Shown: one piece after another, positions 20,631 to 29,914 of the stretch
Layout: every line of letters starts with the position of its first letter
How positions within the stretch are numbered: the first letter of the stretch is position 1
DNA from: an uncultured Verrucomicrobiota bacterium
Lineage (GTDB): Bacteria > Verrucomicrobiota > Verrucomicrobiia > Opitutales > Opitutaceae
Assembly: GCA_903856725.1 (NCBI GenBank)
Contig: CAIOCT010000112.1
Coordinates: 1-59,932 of the forward strand
Length of the DNA stretch: 59,932 nucleotides
Reading direction: 5' to 3'
Notes under the pieces: model-generated
The model's input: only the letters and a program-made list of their open reading frames with translations
The model's database searches: none
Told to the model about the DNA's origin: nothing
Program-made: the position numbers and the translations under genes

Positions 20631-21246
20631 TGCTAGCGTGGCGATGTCGTCGCCTTGGCATTCTAATTTTCGCAACTACCAGCAGTTGCCGGACACAAAA
20701 GTCGTGCGGACGACTTTTTTCATCAATACAGCGGCAATCGCAGTCGTGCTTGGTTTGATGCTGTGGCTAGGTTTTCGTGAATATCATATTTATAATCTAG
20801 CGACCCAAATTGCAGGGTCTCAAAAAGAAATTGATGCTCATACAAGGGCTAATCGTGAGGCGCTGCGTTTGAACAAGGCCTTTGAGGTGGAGTCTAAAAA
20901 AATAGCTGAGGCCCAAATTTTCCGCCAAGCACTGATGAATCCTGCGGAATTTGTTACGCTCTTGGGCCAGACCTTACCCAAAGCCATCACGATTGAATCC
21001 GTAGAGGCCCGCCTAGCAGAATCTAATGTGGGGGTGACCTTCATGGTGCGTGGACAAGTCGCCGGAGTCGCTGGGGAAGCCGCGGGGGTAGCGGCGGGGT
21101 ACGTTGATATGCTCCGAGCTCACCCGCGCCTAGGATCAGTTTTTGCGGCGATTAACCTCGCCAATTTAAGCCGTGATGCACGCAGCAATTCTCTGACTTT
21201 TGATATATCACTGCGCGTCAAAGCCGACGGTAAGGAGAAAAAATAA
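20596..21246 (+). CDS. pilN: PilN-like inner-membrane pilus alignment protein
   Basis: 216 residues: a short cytoplasmic N-terminus, one transmembrane helix at about residues 45-65 (TTFFINTAAIAVVLGLMLWLG), a coiled coil (IAGSQKEIDAHTRANREAL), then a periplasmic domain with LGQTLPKAITIESV, the fold expected of PilN/GspL. The ATG at 20596 overlaps pilM by 35 bp and leaves an N-terminal segment (MAFNLSLAKK) that could correspond to the PilM-binding peptide. Assignment is by topology and position; homology is weak. Confidence 0.65.
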   Translation: MAFNLSLAKKSDASVAMSSPWHSNFRNYQQLPDTKVVRTTFFINTAAIAVVLGLMLWLGFREYHIYNLATQIAGSQKEIDAHTRANREALRLNKAFEVESKKIAEAQIFRQALMNPAEFVTLLGQTLPKAITIESVEARLAESNVGVTFMVRGQVAGVAGEAAGVAAGYVDMLRAHPRLGSVFAAINLANLSRDARSNSLTFDISLRVKADGKEKK

Positions 21247-21247
21247 T

Positions 21248-21817
21248 ATGACCTCGGCTGATCTTCTCGCGCTATTCAAAAAACAACCGATCGGGTTTTC
21301 ATGTGCGGCGCTAAGTCTTATTTTAATGGCGCTGTTGTATTTTCGAAGCGATCAGATCCCGGAAAATCAAGCGATTGCCGATGCGAAAGCTGCTGAGGCG
21401 GCCCAAGTGCTCAGCAACACACGGCATGCCGAAGGTTTGGTTAAGCAAGTGGAGCAGATGCAGGTGTTCGGGAAGGAGGTAGAGAGTCGGCTCATTCGGG
21501 CCGGACAGCTGGGAATTAATCTACAATATTTTTATAAATTAGAGGCGGAGAACCAGGTAAAGCTGCTCGATGTTCGTCAAGGCGTTCCACCCAAGATCAG
21601 CAAGGGGCTATATGTAGGCATTCCTTACACTCTAGCGGTGCAAGGGTCATTTAAGCAGGTGGTTGCCTTTTTGCAGCACCTGGAAAATGGCCCGCATTTT
21701 TGTCGTTTCACGTCGGCCACTTATAGCAAGTCGGCTAGTGCTAGCGTTGACGTCCCCAGCGGAGCTGCCGGTGGGGTCACTCTCAATCTTACTCTCGAAT
21801 TGCTTGGCATGCCATGA
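21248..21817 (+). CDS. pilO: PilO-like inner-membrane pilus alignment protein
   Basis: 189 residues. A cytoplasmic stub is followed by one transmembrane helix (FSCAALSLILMALLYF), a coiled coil and a ferredoxin-like periplasmic domain (IPYTLAVQGSFKQVVAFLQHLENG is typical of PilO). It begins 2 bp after the pilN-like stop codon and has a clear Shine-Dalgarno (AAGGAG), unlike most operon-leading genes here. Expected to dimerise with the PilN-like protein and link PilM to the secretin. Confidence 0.7.
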   Translation: MTSADLLALFKKQPIGFSCAALSLILMALLYFRSDQIPENQAIADAKAAEAAQVLSNTRHAEGLVKQVEQMQVFGKEVESRLIRAGQLGINLQYFYKLEAENQVKLLDVRQGVPPKISKGLYVGIPYTLAVQGSFKQVVAFLQHLENGPHFCRFTSATYSKSASASVDVPSGAAGGVTLNLTLELLGMP

Positions 21818-22314
21818 TCGCTCCCTTTTATAATTTTTCGCGCTGGATTTTTATTTTAGCGGCGGCTGCCAGTCTCCCGGTGGCACAGGCGGGCGAGGCG
21901 AATATTCTTAGCCCGAGTAAGCGGCAAGAGGCCTTAGATAAAGCCCAGCAGCTCTTGGCTTCGCGCGTAATTTCTGCCCCAGAAGCGGATCCATTTTATT
22001 ATGTTGAGGCAGGGACAAAGACTGAAAAAGCGGCCTCTCCTGAAGTCGCCAAGCCCGGGGCAGGGGCTCATAAATCGAGTGGATCCCTGACGGGCCGAGC
22101 GAAGCTCCAGGCAATTGCCATGGGGCTTAAGCCGACCTTTTTTATGCGGGGCGGCGAGCCGACCCTGCTGATCGGCGCTAAAAAAATATCCACTGGCGGC
22201 ATTATGACTATTAGCATTGAAGGCGTTAAATACACGCTCGAGGTAGTCTCAATTATCCCGCCGGATTTCACCTTTCTTCTGAATCGCGAGCAATTTACTC
22301 GGGCCCTTAAATAA
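21814..22314 (+). CDS. Exported PilP-position protein of the pilus operon
   Basis: 166 residues with a signal peptide (hydrophobic WIFILAAAASLPVAQA, cut near Ala27). The C-terminal domain (AKLQAIAMGLKPTFFMRGGEP ... FTFLLNREQF) looks like a small beta-domain comparable in place and size to PilP/GspC homology regions, but I see no convincing family motif. It overlaps the pilO-like gene by 4 bp and precedes the secretin by 11 bp. By position it may connect the inner-membrane PilN/O dimer to the secretin. Confidence 0.6.
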   Translation: MIAPFYNFSRWIFILAAAASLPVAQAGEANILSPSKRQEALDKAQQLLASRVISAPEADPFYYVEAGTKTEKAASPEVAKPGAGAHKSSGSLTGRAKLQAIAMGLKPTFFMRGGEPTLLIGAKKISTGGIMTISIEGVKYTLEVVSIIPPDFTFLLNREQFTRALK

Positions 22315-22325
22315 ATATCTGCATT

Positions 22326-24314
22326 ATGAATATCCCACGTTTGGCGCTTATTTTAATTTTTATTAAGGCCGGTTGCTTGGCAGCATTTGCCCAATCTGCC
22401 ACTGCCCTTGCAAATGCGACGCCCGTCGAATCAGCAGTTAAAGTGGACCCAGCTACGCCAGTGAGGACTGCGGCTAGCCGAGATAAAGATACACTTTCAG
22501 TTGATTTCCCTGATGAAGATCTAAAAACAATTCTCCGTAATGTCGGAGATCTTTTTGAGCTAAACCTCGTGGTGCCGGATACACTCGTTGGGAAAACCTC
22601 TATCAAATTGCGGGATGTTACGTGGCGGCAGATTTTTCACGTAGTCCTATCACCGGTGGGGTACTCTTATATTGAGGAAGGGAATATTATTAAAATTATT
22701 AGCGACGAGCGTTTGACTGCTGAGCCCGCGACCACCGAGGTATACATCCTTAACAATGCCAAAGCTGCTGATATCAAGCCGACGATTGATGGTCTTGTGA
22801 CTGGGACTAGCGGCAAGATCGTGGTGGATTCGCGGAGTAATGCGTTGGTTATTACCGAGCGGCCTTCGCAGTTAAAGCGCATCGCTGCTATTATTGAGCA
22901 ACTTGATAAAGCTACGGATCAAGTAATGATTGAGTCCAAATTTGTTGAAGTCACGGATCGTGATATCCGAAACATTGGGGTTAATTGGGCGTCGCTGCAG
23001 GGCCTGCAACTGGGCGTCAGCGGGGTTAATCAGACTTGGGATCGCGGGCGCGGCCAAATCTCAGGCAATGATGTCCAGCTTACTGGCGTCGCGGGCAATG
23101 GTGCTACGTCTCAAAACTCTAGTGGAACCACCAATACCAACACGAATGGCACTAATACGAGCGTGACCAATGGAACCTCTGGGAGCACGACGAGTGGCAC
23201 GACTGCTGGCACCACCTCCGGCAATGCCATTGTTTATGCGACTACCCCAACTCCGATCGGTTTGGCAAATGGAGTTTATGCTACCTCCACGATGAATCCA
23301 GCTACGGGAGCCGTCAGTGGATTACCCGCATCAGTTGTGGCCGGCACTGGGGTTGCTAATTACGTGGCTCCAGTGGTGACACCAGGTAATCCTCCTACTA
23401 CCACTCCAGCGACTTTCACCAGCGTCAATACTTTCAATGGAACTAATGCTAACGGTACAACCGCCAGCACCGCCAATGGAACGACGAGTGGAACCACCGT
23501 CGGCACGACTGGCACAACGGATCGGACGATAACCGACGCGGTGGCAAATACGCTGAGTAATTCAGCCACGAATGCGGTTAATTCTCTCATCGGTCTCACT
23601 AATTCCGGTTCCACCAATCGCCTCGCTTCCGCGGTTTTCTCATCTTCCGATTTTAATGTTATTGTTTCTGCGTTGAAGCAGCAAAACAACAGCAAGGTAG
23701 TATCAAACCCCACGATCGTCACCCTCAACAATACGGAAGCGGTGATCAATATTGGCCAGGAATTTCCTGTGCCGAGCTACACTTATAATGAGCAGCGTGG
23801 ATCGTTTGAAGTTTCCGGTTTTACGTATAAACCCATCGGCATTATCCTGAAGGTCACTCCGCAGGTAAATGCCCGCGGCGTTATTAAGCTAGCCCTAGAG
23901 CCTGAGGTCAGCATCCAGAATGGTTCCACTTCTTTTGGTGGCGCCGGCGGCGCACAGATTCCAATTATTGGAACGCGCAAAGTTAAAACTCAGGTTTCCT
24001 TGAAGGATGGTTACACCATGGGTATCGGCGGCCTCATCAGCAGCGCGACCAGCCATGGCGGTACCAAGGTTCCTATACTGGGCGATATTCCGCTGCTCGG
24101 CCGGCTATTTTCTTCCAAGTCAGTCAATGATGAGGCGACCAATCTCCTGATTTTTATCACGGCTAAGACCGTGAATGCAGATGGGGCCTCGCCCGAAGAA
24201 GTGTTCGATCCCCGGGCGGTGCAAGCGATCGGCATGAGTCGGGAGGATATGCCTGGCAATCGGACGCCCAAGGGCGCCGATATGTTTGCGCCAGTCTCGG
24301 CTAATAAAAAATAA
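22326..24314 (+). CDS. pilQ: Secretin (PilQ/GspD family) with a Thr/Asn/Gly-rich insertion
   Basis: Outer-membrane channel of a type IV pilus or type II secretion system, 662 residues. A signal peptide covers ~1-23. An STN domain lies at about 55-110 (VDFPDEDLKTILRNVGDLF), a secretin N-domain at about 135-200 (YILNNAKAADIKPTIDGL), and the start of the C-terminal part at about 200 (VMIESKFVEV). The secretin pore domain occupies ~435-620, with VVSNPTIVTLNNTEAVINIG and the hallmark VPILGDIPLLGRLF. Residues ~259-420 are low-complexity, rich in Thr, Asn, Gly, Ser and Ala. No pilB/pilT/pilin genes are in the window, so pilus or secretion use is undecided. Confidence 0.92.
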   Translation: MNIPRLALILIFIKAGCLAAFAQSATALANATPVESAVKVDPATPVRTAASRDKDTLSVDFPDEDLKTILRNVGDLFELNLVVPDTLVGKTSIKLRDVTWRQIFHVVLSPVGYSYIEEGNIIKIISDERLTAEPATTEVYILNNAKAADIKPTIDGLVTGTSGKIVVDSRSNALVITERPSQLKRIAAIIEQLDKATDQVMIESKFVEVTDRDIRNIGVNWASLQGLQLGVSGVNQTWDRGRGQISGNDVQLTGVAGNGATSQNSSGTTNTNTNGTNTSVTNGTSGSTTSGTTAGTTSGNAIVYATTPTPIGLANGVYATSTMNPATGAVSGLPASVVAGTGVANYVAPVVTPGNPPTTTPATFTSVNTFNGTNANGTTASTANGTTSGTTVGTTGTTDRTITDAVANTLSNSATNAVNSLIGLTNSGSTNRLASAVFSSSDFNVIVSALKQQNNSKVVSNPTIVTLNNTEAVINIGQEFPVPSYTYNEQRGSFEVSGFTYKPIGIILKVTPQVNARGVIKLALEPEVSIQNGSTSFGGAGGAQIPIIGTRKVKTQVSLKDGYTMGIGGLISSATSHGGTKVPILGDIPLLGRLFSSKSVNDEATNLLIFITAKTVNADGASPEEVFDPRAVQAIGMSREDMPGNRTPKGADMFAPVSANKK

Positions 24315-24339
24315 GCACAGTTTATTGCAAAGACCTTCG

Positions 24340-24367
24340 ACCGGTGGCTACCCCACCGGTTTTTTTA
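24340..24367 (+). terminator. Intrinsic terminator of the pilus operon
   Basis: An 8-bp stem, ACCGGTGG/CCACCGGT, with a five-base loop runs into eight T, 26 bp after the secretin stop codon. Confidence 0.9.
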
Positions 24368-24484
24368 TGAGCGGTCGGGTTGGCGCTTAGGTCATGTCAG
24401 CGGTTGGTGATTCAGTTTTTTTGACCAAGGTTAAATGCTAATATTTGTTAGCCATTTCTGCGGGCATGTTTAAATTGGAGGGAA

Positions 24485-25525
24485 ATGGCTGGACCTCTAA
24501 CCTCATCCGCAACGCCGCAATCGCCGCGTGATTTTCAGGAGCTATTTCAGCGCGTAAGCCCGCAAATGGCCGCGCTGGATGTTTTCATGCGCGACCAGGT
24601 TGAGCGTTTTGAACCAGAGATTCGTTCAATGGCGGCCTACTGTCTGGATACGACGGGTAAACGCTTGAGACCAACTTTGGTTTTTATTTGTGGCTGGCGC
24701 GGCGCTGGGGTCGTGGCGGATGAATTAGTCCGCGTCGCTGGCGTGGTCGAGATGGTGCATCTCGCCACTTTGGTGCATGATGATATTATGGATAAGGCGG
24801 ACCTGCGTCGGAATCGTCAGACGGCGGCGCGCGAGTTTGGTCCTGATGCGGCAGTGTTATTAGGGGATGCGCTTTTTTCTCAGGCTCTGCACATTGCTTC
24901 ACAGTTTCCTACGACGGAAGTTTGCCGACTGGTGTCAGAGTCCACGCGGAAGGTTTGCTCTGGGGAAATTATGCAAACGCTGCGGCGGGGGGATATTAAT
25001 ATCTCTCTCGCTGATTATCGCCGAATAATTGATTTAAAGACCGCTGAGCTTTTCCGAGTGTCATGTTTACTGGGGGCGCGCCTTGGTGGCTACCCCGCTG
25101 ATTTCGTAGCAGCGGCTGATCGGTTTGGCCATCATCTCGGGATTGCCTATCAAATTTATGATGACCTCGCTGATTTTCTTGGTGAGGAGCAACGGATCGG
25201 GAAAACGCTCGGCACTGACTTGGTGACCGGCAAACTGACCTTGCCCTTGATGCTACTGATGGAGCGAGTATCAGCCGCTGAGCGCGCGGCCATCGGGGCC
25301 GCTCTGCGGGGTGGGCAGCCTTTAGGATTAGCGGCAAGTCGGCAGCGCATGAAGGAAATGGATATTGCGGCTGCCGTCTGCAGAGCGATTGAGGATGAGC
25401 TCGCCTGCGCGAGGGCAGCTTTAAAACCCTATGCTGACTTAGCTCCCGTTCCCTTTATGTTACAGCTGGGTGATATGTTGCGCCATCAGGTGGCCGTGCT
25501 GGAAACGGCAGCAATTAAGGGATAA
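24485..25525 (+). CDS. Trans-polyprenyl diphosphate synthase (IspB-like)
   Basis: Chain-elongating prenyltransferase that builds the polyprenyl tail of respiratory quinones, 346 residues. The first aspartate-rich motif is LVHDDIMDKADLRRNR, the second is YQIYDDLADFLG, and KTAELFRVS and GKTLGTDLVTGKLTLP are also typical. Product length cannot be read reliably from sequence; octaprenyl/heptaprenyl synthases are closest in style. A strong GGAGG precedes the ATG. A quinone-tail enzyme fits with the complex I operon later in the window. Confidence 0.92.
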   Translation: MAGPLTSSATPQSPRDFQELFQRVSPQMAALDVFMRDQVERFEPEIRSMAAYCLDTTGKRLRPTLVFICGWRGAGVVADELVRVAGVVEMVHLATLVHDDIMDKADLRRNRQTAAREFGPDAAVLLGDALFSQALHIASQFPTTEVCRLVSESTRKVCSGEIMQTLRRGDINISLADYRRIIDLKTAELFRVSCLLGARLGGYPADFVAAADRFGHHLGIAYQIYDDLADFLGEEQRIGKTLGTDLVTGKLTLPLMLLMERVSAAERAAIGAALRGGQPLGLAASRQRMKEMDIAAAVCRAIEDELACARAALKPYADLAPVPFMLQLGDMLRHQVAVLETAAIKG

Positions 25526-25572
25526 TTTCGATTGCTTGGCTCATACGCTGATTTAACCTGTCTACCTTCGAG

Positions 25573-26205
25573 ATGAATCTGTCTAAGGTTTTCACCAAGG
25601 CTATCATCACCTCCCCTGAGCGTCAGCAGGAGGCGGATGCTGATTTATCTATTGTAAAACGCATCCAAGGCGGGGAGGTAGCGGCCTTTGATCAACTGAT
25701 TCTTAAATATCGAGAGCGAGTTTTTGGTATTATTTACAATCTGACCTCAAACCGTGAGGATGCCTCCGATCTCACTCAGGATGCCTTTATTAAGGCCTTT
25801 CAGTCTATTAACCGGTTTCAGGGGCACTGTTCATTTTTTACGTGGCTTTATCGTATTGCGGTTAACGGAGCACTTAGTCACTTGCGTAAGAATCGTTTGC
25901 GCACTTTTTTTAGTTTAGAAAAGCTCCATGAGGATGGTACAAATGCTCAAATCCTTGATCAGCTTACAGATAAAAAAGGAGCTGATCGAGGGACTTACTT
26001 GAAGGAGCTTCAGGAAAAATTGAACGAAGCGCTGCAAAAACTGTCTATCCCGCACCGAACCGTGATTACCCTTTTTGAAATAGATGGCCTAGGCCACGCA
26101 GAGATAGCCGAAATTATGGGCTGTACCGAAGGAACCGTCCGTTCGCGGCTCCATTACGCCAAACAATTTCTCCAGGGGGAGATGAGCAAGTATCTTAGTT
26201 CTTAA
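25573..26205 (+). CDS. RpoE-type ECF sigma factor
   Basis: Group IV sigma-70 protein of 210 residues. Region 2 spans about 30-100 (AFDQLILKYRERVFGIIYN, DLTQDAFIKAFQSI, FFTWLYRIAVNGALSHLRK). Region 4 spans about 150-205 with the helix-turn-helix IAEIMGCTEGTVRSRLHYA. It lies 47 bp after the prenyl synthase and 7 bp before a membrane-protein gene that may act as its partner. No HxxxCxxC anti-sigma signature is in that neighbour, so the control mechanism is not evident. Confidence 0.94.
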   Translation: MNLSKVFTKAIITSPERQQEADADLSIVKRIQGGEVAAFDQLILKYRERVFGIIYNLTSNREDASDLTQDAFIKAFQSINRFQGHCSFFTWLYRIAVNGALSHLRKNRLRTFFSLEKLHEDGTNAQILDQLTDKKGADRGTYLKELQEKLNEALQKLSIPHRTVITLFEIDGLGHAEIAEIMGCTEGTVRSRLHYAKQFLQGEMSKYLSS

Positions 26206-26212
26206 TTTTTGC

Positions 26213-27022
26213 ATGTCGCACTTAAATCAACGCCCTAAAGTTACTATTGAGGATCTGATCCGTCTTAAACGAGATGAGCGTCCGGCGGCTGAATTTTGGG
26301 TTAATTTTGACCATGAACTGCGCCAGAAGCAGCTGACAGCTTTGCTTAAAAAACGTGCTTGGTGGCAAGAGTTGCCTCAGTTGCTGGTGCGGCGCGCTTA
26401 TCTTCCAGTCGGCGCCACTGCAATTCTCGCATTCACTCTAGTCTCGGTTAAATATTACCGACCAGCCCCGGTTGCTGAGCTCGCTTTGGCTTCGGTTCAG
26501 GAAAATAATTTCACGGCTGCATCGCCGACCGCCAATGAAGTAGTCAGTTCGCCGCTAGCTAATCGCAGTCAAATGGTCACTGCCGTGTTAGAGGCTCGCC
26601 CCACTACCGTGGCTGACGCAGCTGCACTGCCTGAACCCATTGAGCTCATGCCACTGCAGACTCGTGCGGTTGCTGCAGAAACTCCTTCGGCTCGAACCAT
26701 TGCGGCCAATCTTGCTAGCTTTGAGCTCACTGAGCCAGAGCTCGTAAACTCTGTGCGCGGAAGTCGCCTTAGCCCAGCCGCGCGGATTCAGAATGTTGAC
26801 CTGGTTGTTTCTGAATTAGCTTCGGTACCGACCAATGCTTCCATGCGGAGTCGCATTCTCGCGCAATATGCTGACCGCCCGCTGAGTCGTGAGCCGAGTG
26901 CTCCCGAAATTGTGAGGGAGCGGCTTGCTCGCCGATTGGGTAATAGTGATATTACCGATCGTCTTAATCGCATCGGCCTGAGGGGCGACCAAGTTTCGTT
27001 GGGCGTGACCCTGCGACTTTAA
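26213..27022 (+). CDS. Single-pass membrane protein paired with the sigma factor (unknown function)
   Basis: 269 residues. The cytoplasmic N-terminus (IEDLIRLKRDERPAAEFWVNF) is followed by one transmembrane helix at about 64-83 (LPVGATAILAFTLVSV) and a long Ala/Thr/Pro-rich extracytoplasmic region. The C-terminus is charged and conserved-looking (REPSAPEIVRERLARRLGN). Topology and position directly after an ECF sigma gene suggest a co-regulated or anti-sigma-like role, but the zinc anti-sigma motif is absent and I do not recognise the family with certainty. A hairpin terminator follows at once. Confidence 0.7.
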   Translation: MSHLNQRPKVTIEDLIRLKRDERPAAEFWVNFDHELRQKQLTALLKKRAWWQELPQLLVRRAYLPVGATAILAFTLVSVKYYRPAPVAELALASVQENNFTAASPTANEVVSSPLANRSQMVTAVLEARPTTVADAAALPEPIELMPLQTRAVAAETPSARTIAANLASFELTEPELVNSVRGSRLSPAARIQNVDLVVSELASVPTNASMRSRILAQYADRPLSREPSAPEIVRERLARRLGNSDITDRLNRIGLRGDQVSLGVTLRL

Positions 27023-27031
27023 CGCTCCCTT

Positions 27032-27058
27032 AACCTGCTTCAGCTGGCGGGTTTTTTT
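27032..27058 (+). terminator. Intrinsic terminator after the sigma-factor operon
   Basis: A 7-bp stem, AACCTGC/GCGGGTT (one G-T pair), with an eight-base loop continues into seven T. It starts 10 bp after the membrane-protein stop codon and lies before the convergent fumarase gene. Confidence 0.75.
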
Positions 27059-27142
27059 ATGGAGTCAATCGATGCGGTTGCGCGGCCTCCTTGGTCTCCG
27101 CGCTAAAAAATCAGGCGCTTCCCATTTTCTATCCGAAGAGGC

Positions 27143-28783
27143 TTATTTTTCCGGCACACAAATGCCGCAGGTGTTCACAAAAAAATCGGTACCCTTGTCG
27201 TCGACGAGAATGAAAGCGGGGAAATCCTTTACCGTAATTTTCCAGATAGCCTCCATGCCCAGTTCAGGATAATCGATAACCTCAACTTGGGTGATATTAT
27301 CCTGGGCGAGGATAGCGGCGGGACCACCAATGCTGCCGAGGTAGAAGCCGCCATGTTTTTTGCACGCATCAGTCACGGCTTTGCTCCGATTGCCTTTGGC
27401 TAGCATGATCAAGGAGCCGCCGTGTGATTGGAAAAGATCAACATAGCTATCCATGCGGCCTGCCGTGGTGGGGCCAAACGAGCCAGAGGCCATGCCGCTC
27501 GGGGTTTTGGCCGGACCCGCGTAATAGATGGGGTGATTTTTGGCGTAATCGGGTAGGCCCTGGCCGGCCGCAAGGCGTTCTTGCAATTTGGCATGAGCGC
27601 TATCGCGAGCTACTATCAGTGTACCTGTGAGGGCGACGCGCGTGGTGACGGGATGTTTACTTAGCTCAGCGAGAATAGCTGGCATCGGCCGGTTGAGGTC
27701 GATGCGCACAAAGTTCTCGTCCTTAAAAGCCCGTAATTCCGGAGGAATAAAACGTCCGGGATTCGTTTCCATCTGCTCAAGAAAAATACCATCGGCGGTA
27801 ATTTTTGCTTTGATATTACGGTCGGCGCTACAGGACACCCCCATCCCGACGGGGCAACTGGCTCCGTGGCGAGCGAGGCGGATAATCCGTACATCGAGCG
27901 CAAAATATTTGCCCCCGAATTGAGCCCCGACGCCGCTTTGTTGAGCAATTTTTAGCACCTTTTCTTCCATCGCCAAGTCACGGAAAGCGCGCCCGTGTTC
28001 GTTGCCGGTTGTGGGGAGCGCATCGAGATATTTAGTCGTAGCGAGCTTGAGGGTTTTTAGGCACGCCTCGGCGCTGGTGCCACCAATGACAAACACGAGG
28101 TGATAGGGCGGGCAGGCGGAGGTGCCGAGGAGCGACATTTTTTCGGCAAAAAACTTCTCCAGATTCTTCGGATTCAGGAGCGCTTTAGTTTCCTGGAAAA
28201 GATAAAGTTTGTTGGCCGAGCCGCCGCCCTTGGCCACAAAAAGAAATTCGTATTTGTCACCTTCGGTCGCCACGAGATCGATCTGTGCAGGTAAGTTGGT
28301 GCCCGTATTGACTTCCTTAAACATATCTAACGGGGCGACTTGGGAGTAGCGTAAATTTTCTGCAGTGTAGCATTCATAGACCCCGCGAGCGAGTTGGGCG
28401 GCATCGTTGCTATCGGTCCACACTTGTTGGCCTTTTTTAGCGAAAATGGAACAGGTGCCGGTGTCTTGGCACATGGGCAAAATACCGCGCGCCGCAATCT
28501 CCGCATTTTTGAGCAAAGTCAGAGCTACATAGCGATCGTTAGCGGACGCTTCTGGGTCAGCTAAAATGGCAGCTACTTGTGCTAAATGCTTTGGGCGCAG
28601 GAAAAAATTAGTGTCATGAAACGCTTCACGGGCCAGATACGTTAAGGCTGTGGGGGCAACCTTGAGCATTGGCTTGCCCTCAAAGGTCGTCGTCGTGATG
28701 CCGTCAGTAGAAAGCCGGCGATAGAGAGTATCATCTGGGCCGAGCGGCAGGGGATCTTGGTAGACGAAGGGCGGCGTAGGCAT
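27143..28783 (-). CDS. Class I (4Fe-4S) fumarate hydratase
   Basis: Reversible hydration of fumarate to malate in the TCA cycle, iron-sulfur type, 546 residues. Both fused domains are present: the alpha part with [13 protein letters not shown] and [20 protein letters not shown] (cysteines for the 4Fe-4S cluster), and the beta part with [17 protein letters not shown] and [17 protein letters not shown]. It is the FumA/FumB single-chain form. The ATG at 28783 is preferred over the TTG at 28804. It stands alone between convergent and co-directional neighbours. The oxygen-sensitive cluster depends on Fe-S supply, for which sufSU are nearby. Confidence 0.95.
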   Translation of the reverse strand: MPTPPFVYQDPLPLGPDDTLYRRLSTDGITTTTFEGKPMLKVAPTALTYLAREAFHDTNFFLRPKHLAQVAAILADPEASANDRYVALTLLKNAEIAARGILPMCQDTGTCSIFAKKGQQVWTDSNDAAQLARGVYECYTAENLRYSQVAPLDMFKEVNTGTNLPAQIDLVATEGDKYEFLFVAKGGGSANKLYLFQETKALLNPKNLEKFFAEKMSLLGTSACPPYHLVFVIGGTSAEACLKTLKLATTKYLDALPTTGNEHGRAFRDLAMEEKVLKIAQQSGVGAQFGGKYFALDVRIIRLARHGASCPVGMGVSCSADRNIKAKITADGIFLEQMETNPGRFIPPELRAFKDENFVRIDLNRPMPAILAELSKHPVTTRVALTGTLIVARDSAHAKLQERLAAGQGLPDYAKNHPIYYAGPAKTPSGMASGSFGPTTAGRMDSYVDLFQSHGGSLIMLAKGNRSKAVTDACKKHGGFYLGSIGGPAAILAQDNITQVEVIDYPELGMEAIWKITVKDFPAFILVDDKGTDFFVNTCGICVPEK

Positions 28784-28849
28784 AGGGCTATGGCCGCTAA
28801 TCAACTCAATGCCCCGCTATTCGCAATCTTGAACCTCAAGTGGCGGGCC

Positions 28850-29842
28850 TTACAAAATCTTAAGCTTCGGTAAATCCTGCACGTCGATATAGCCGACGGG
28901 CTTCTGTTGAGCATCCAGCGCGATGAGATCAGAAATTCGATATTGCTGAAATATTTTGAGCGCTTCTACCGCGAGGACTTGGGCGGAGATCGTGCGTGGG
29001 TTGCGCGTCATGAATTTTTGCACCGAGTTCTTAAGGAAATCCGCGCCACCTTGCAGGGCGCTGCGGCGGAAATCACCATCGGTAAAGATCCCCGTCATGA
29101 TGCCATCGGCATCAACTAAGGCCACGGCACCTGCTTTAGCTTTAGTCATTGCAAAGATGGCCGCTTGCACGGTCGTGCTGTTCTCCGGCAGCACGGGACA
29201 AGCTTCACCTGTCCGCATAATATCTTTGACGCGGAGCAGAAGGGTCATGCCGAGGGTTCCCGCGGGGTGATATTTAGCAAAATCTTCTCGAGTCAGGCCT
29301 CGGCTCTCAAGGAGCACCATGGCTAAGGCGTCGCCGAGAGCGAGTGCGGCGGTTGTGCTGGCGGTCGGGGCCAGGGCAAGCGGGCACGCTTCGCGCGGGG
29401 CATGGTAAATGAGTCGGTAATTAGCTCCGCGAGCCAGTTCGCTTTGGGGAGAACCGGTGAGGGCCACGGTCGGCAGGCCAAATTTCTCGAAAAGGGGTAG
29501 AAGTTGTAGGACCTCCGCGCTGGCGCCGCTATTGCTTAATAAAATAGCGAGATCGCCCGCTGCGCATAGGCCAAGATCGCCGTGCAGAGCCTGCGTGGGA
29601 TCAAGAAAACAAGCGGGCACCCCTGTGCTGTTGAAGGTGCCGGCTAATTTTTGCGCGATATGGGCATTTTTACCCACGCCTGAAATAATGAGTTTATGTC
29701 CAGTGGCTACGACCGCCTCTACCGCCCGCACGACTTTAACAAAATCTTCATTCAGGGCCGTTGCGGTGGCGTCAAGAGCCTCGCGTTCAATGGCAAGGCA
29801 TTGACGGGCTTGAGCGAGAATAGTAGCGGAATCCAGGGGCAT
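28850..29842 (-). CDS. kdsD: D-arabinose 5-phosphate isomerase (KpsF/GutQ/KdsD family)
   Basis: Interconverts ribulose 5-phosphate and arabinose 5-phosphate, the first step toward Kdo of lipopolysaccharide. It is 330 residues: an N-terminal SIS domain (LIISGVGKNAHIAQKLA, ALHGDLG, LSNSGASAEVLQLLP) with the conserved KYHPAGTLG His, followed by two CBS domains (GEACPVLPENSTTVQAAI and KFMTRNPRTISAQ). The ATG at 29842 gives the expected N-terminus. It implies an LPS-bearing outer membrane. Downstream Kdo genes are not in the window. Confidence 0.94.
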   Translation of the reverse strand: MPLDSATILAQARQCLAIEREALDATATALNEDFVKVVRAVEAVVATGHKLIISGVGKNAHIAQKLAGTFNSTGVPACFLDPTQALHGDLGLCAAGDLAILLSNSGASAEVLQLLPLFEKFGLPTVALTGSPQSELARGANYRLIYHAPREACPLALAPTASTTAALALGDALAMVLLESRGLTREDFAKYHPAGTLGMTLLLRVKDIMRTGEACPVLPENSTTVQAAIFAMTKAKAGAVALVDADGIMTGIFTDGDFRRSALQGGADFLKNSVQKFMTRNPRTISAQVLAVEALKIFQQYRISDLIALDAQQKPVGYIDVQDLPKLKIL

Positions 29843-29914
29843 CAAAAACTTGTGTTGGGAGGTGGCACCGCCAAACCTAGGCAACGTCCCTTGCCGTTCA
29901 ATCCATTTCCAATC

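Noticed and set aside
23100-23590. Tandem-repeat array or frameshifted region within the secretin
   Set aside because: The frame is continuous, codon use is normal and the units vary; it is a low-complexity protein segment, not an exact DNA repeat array.
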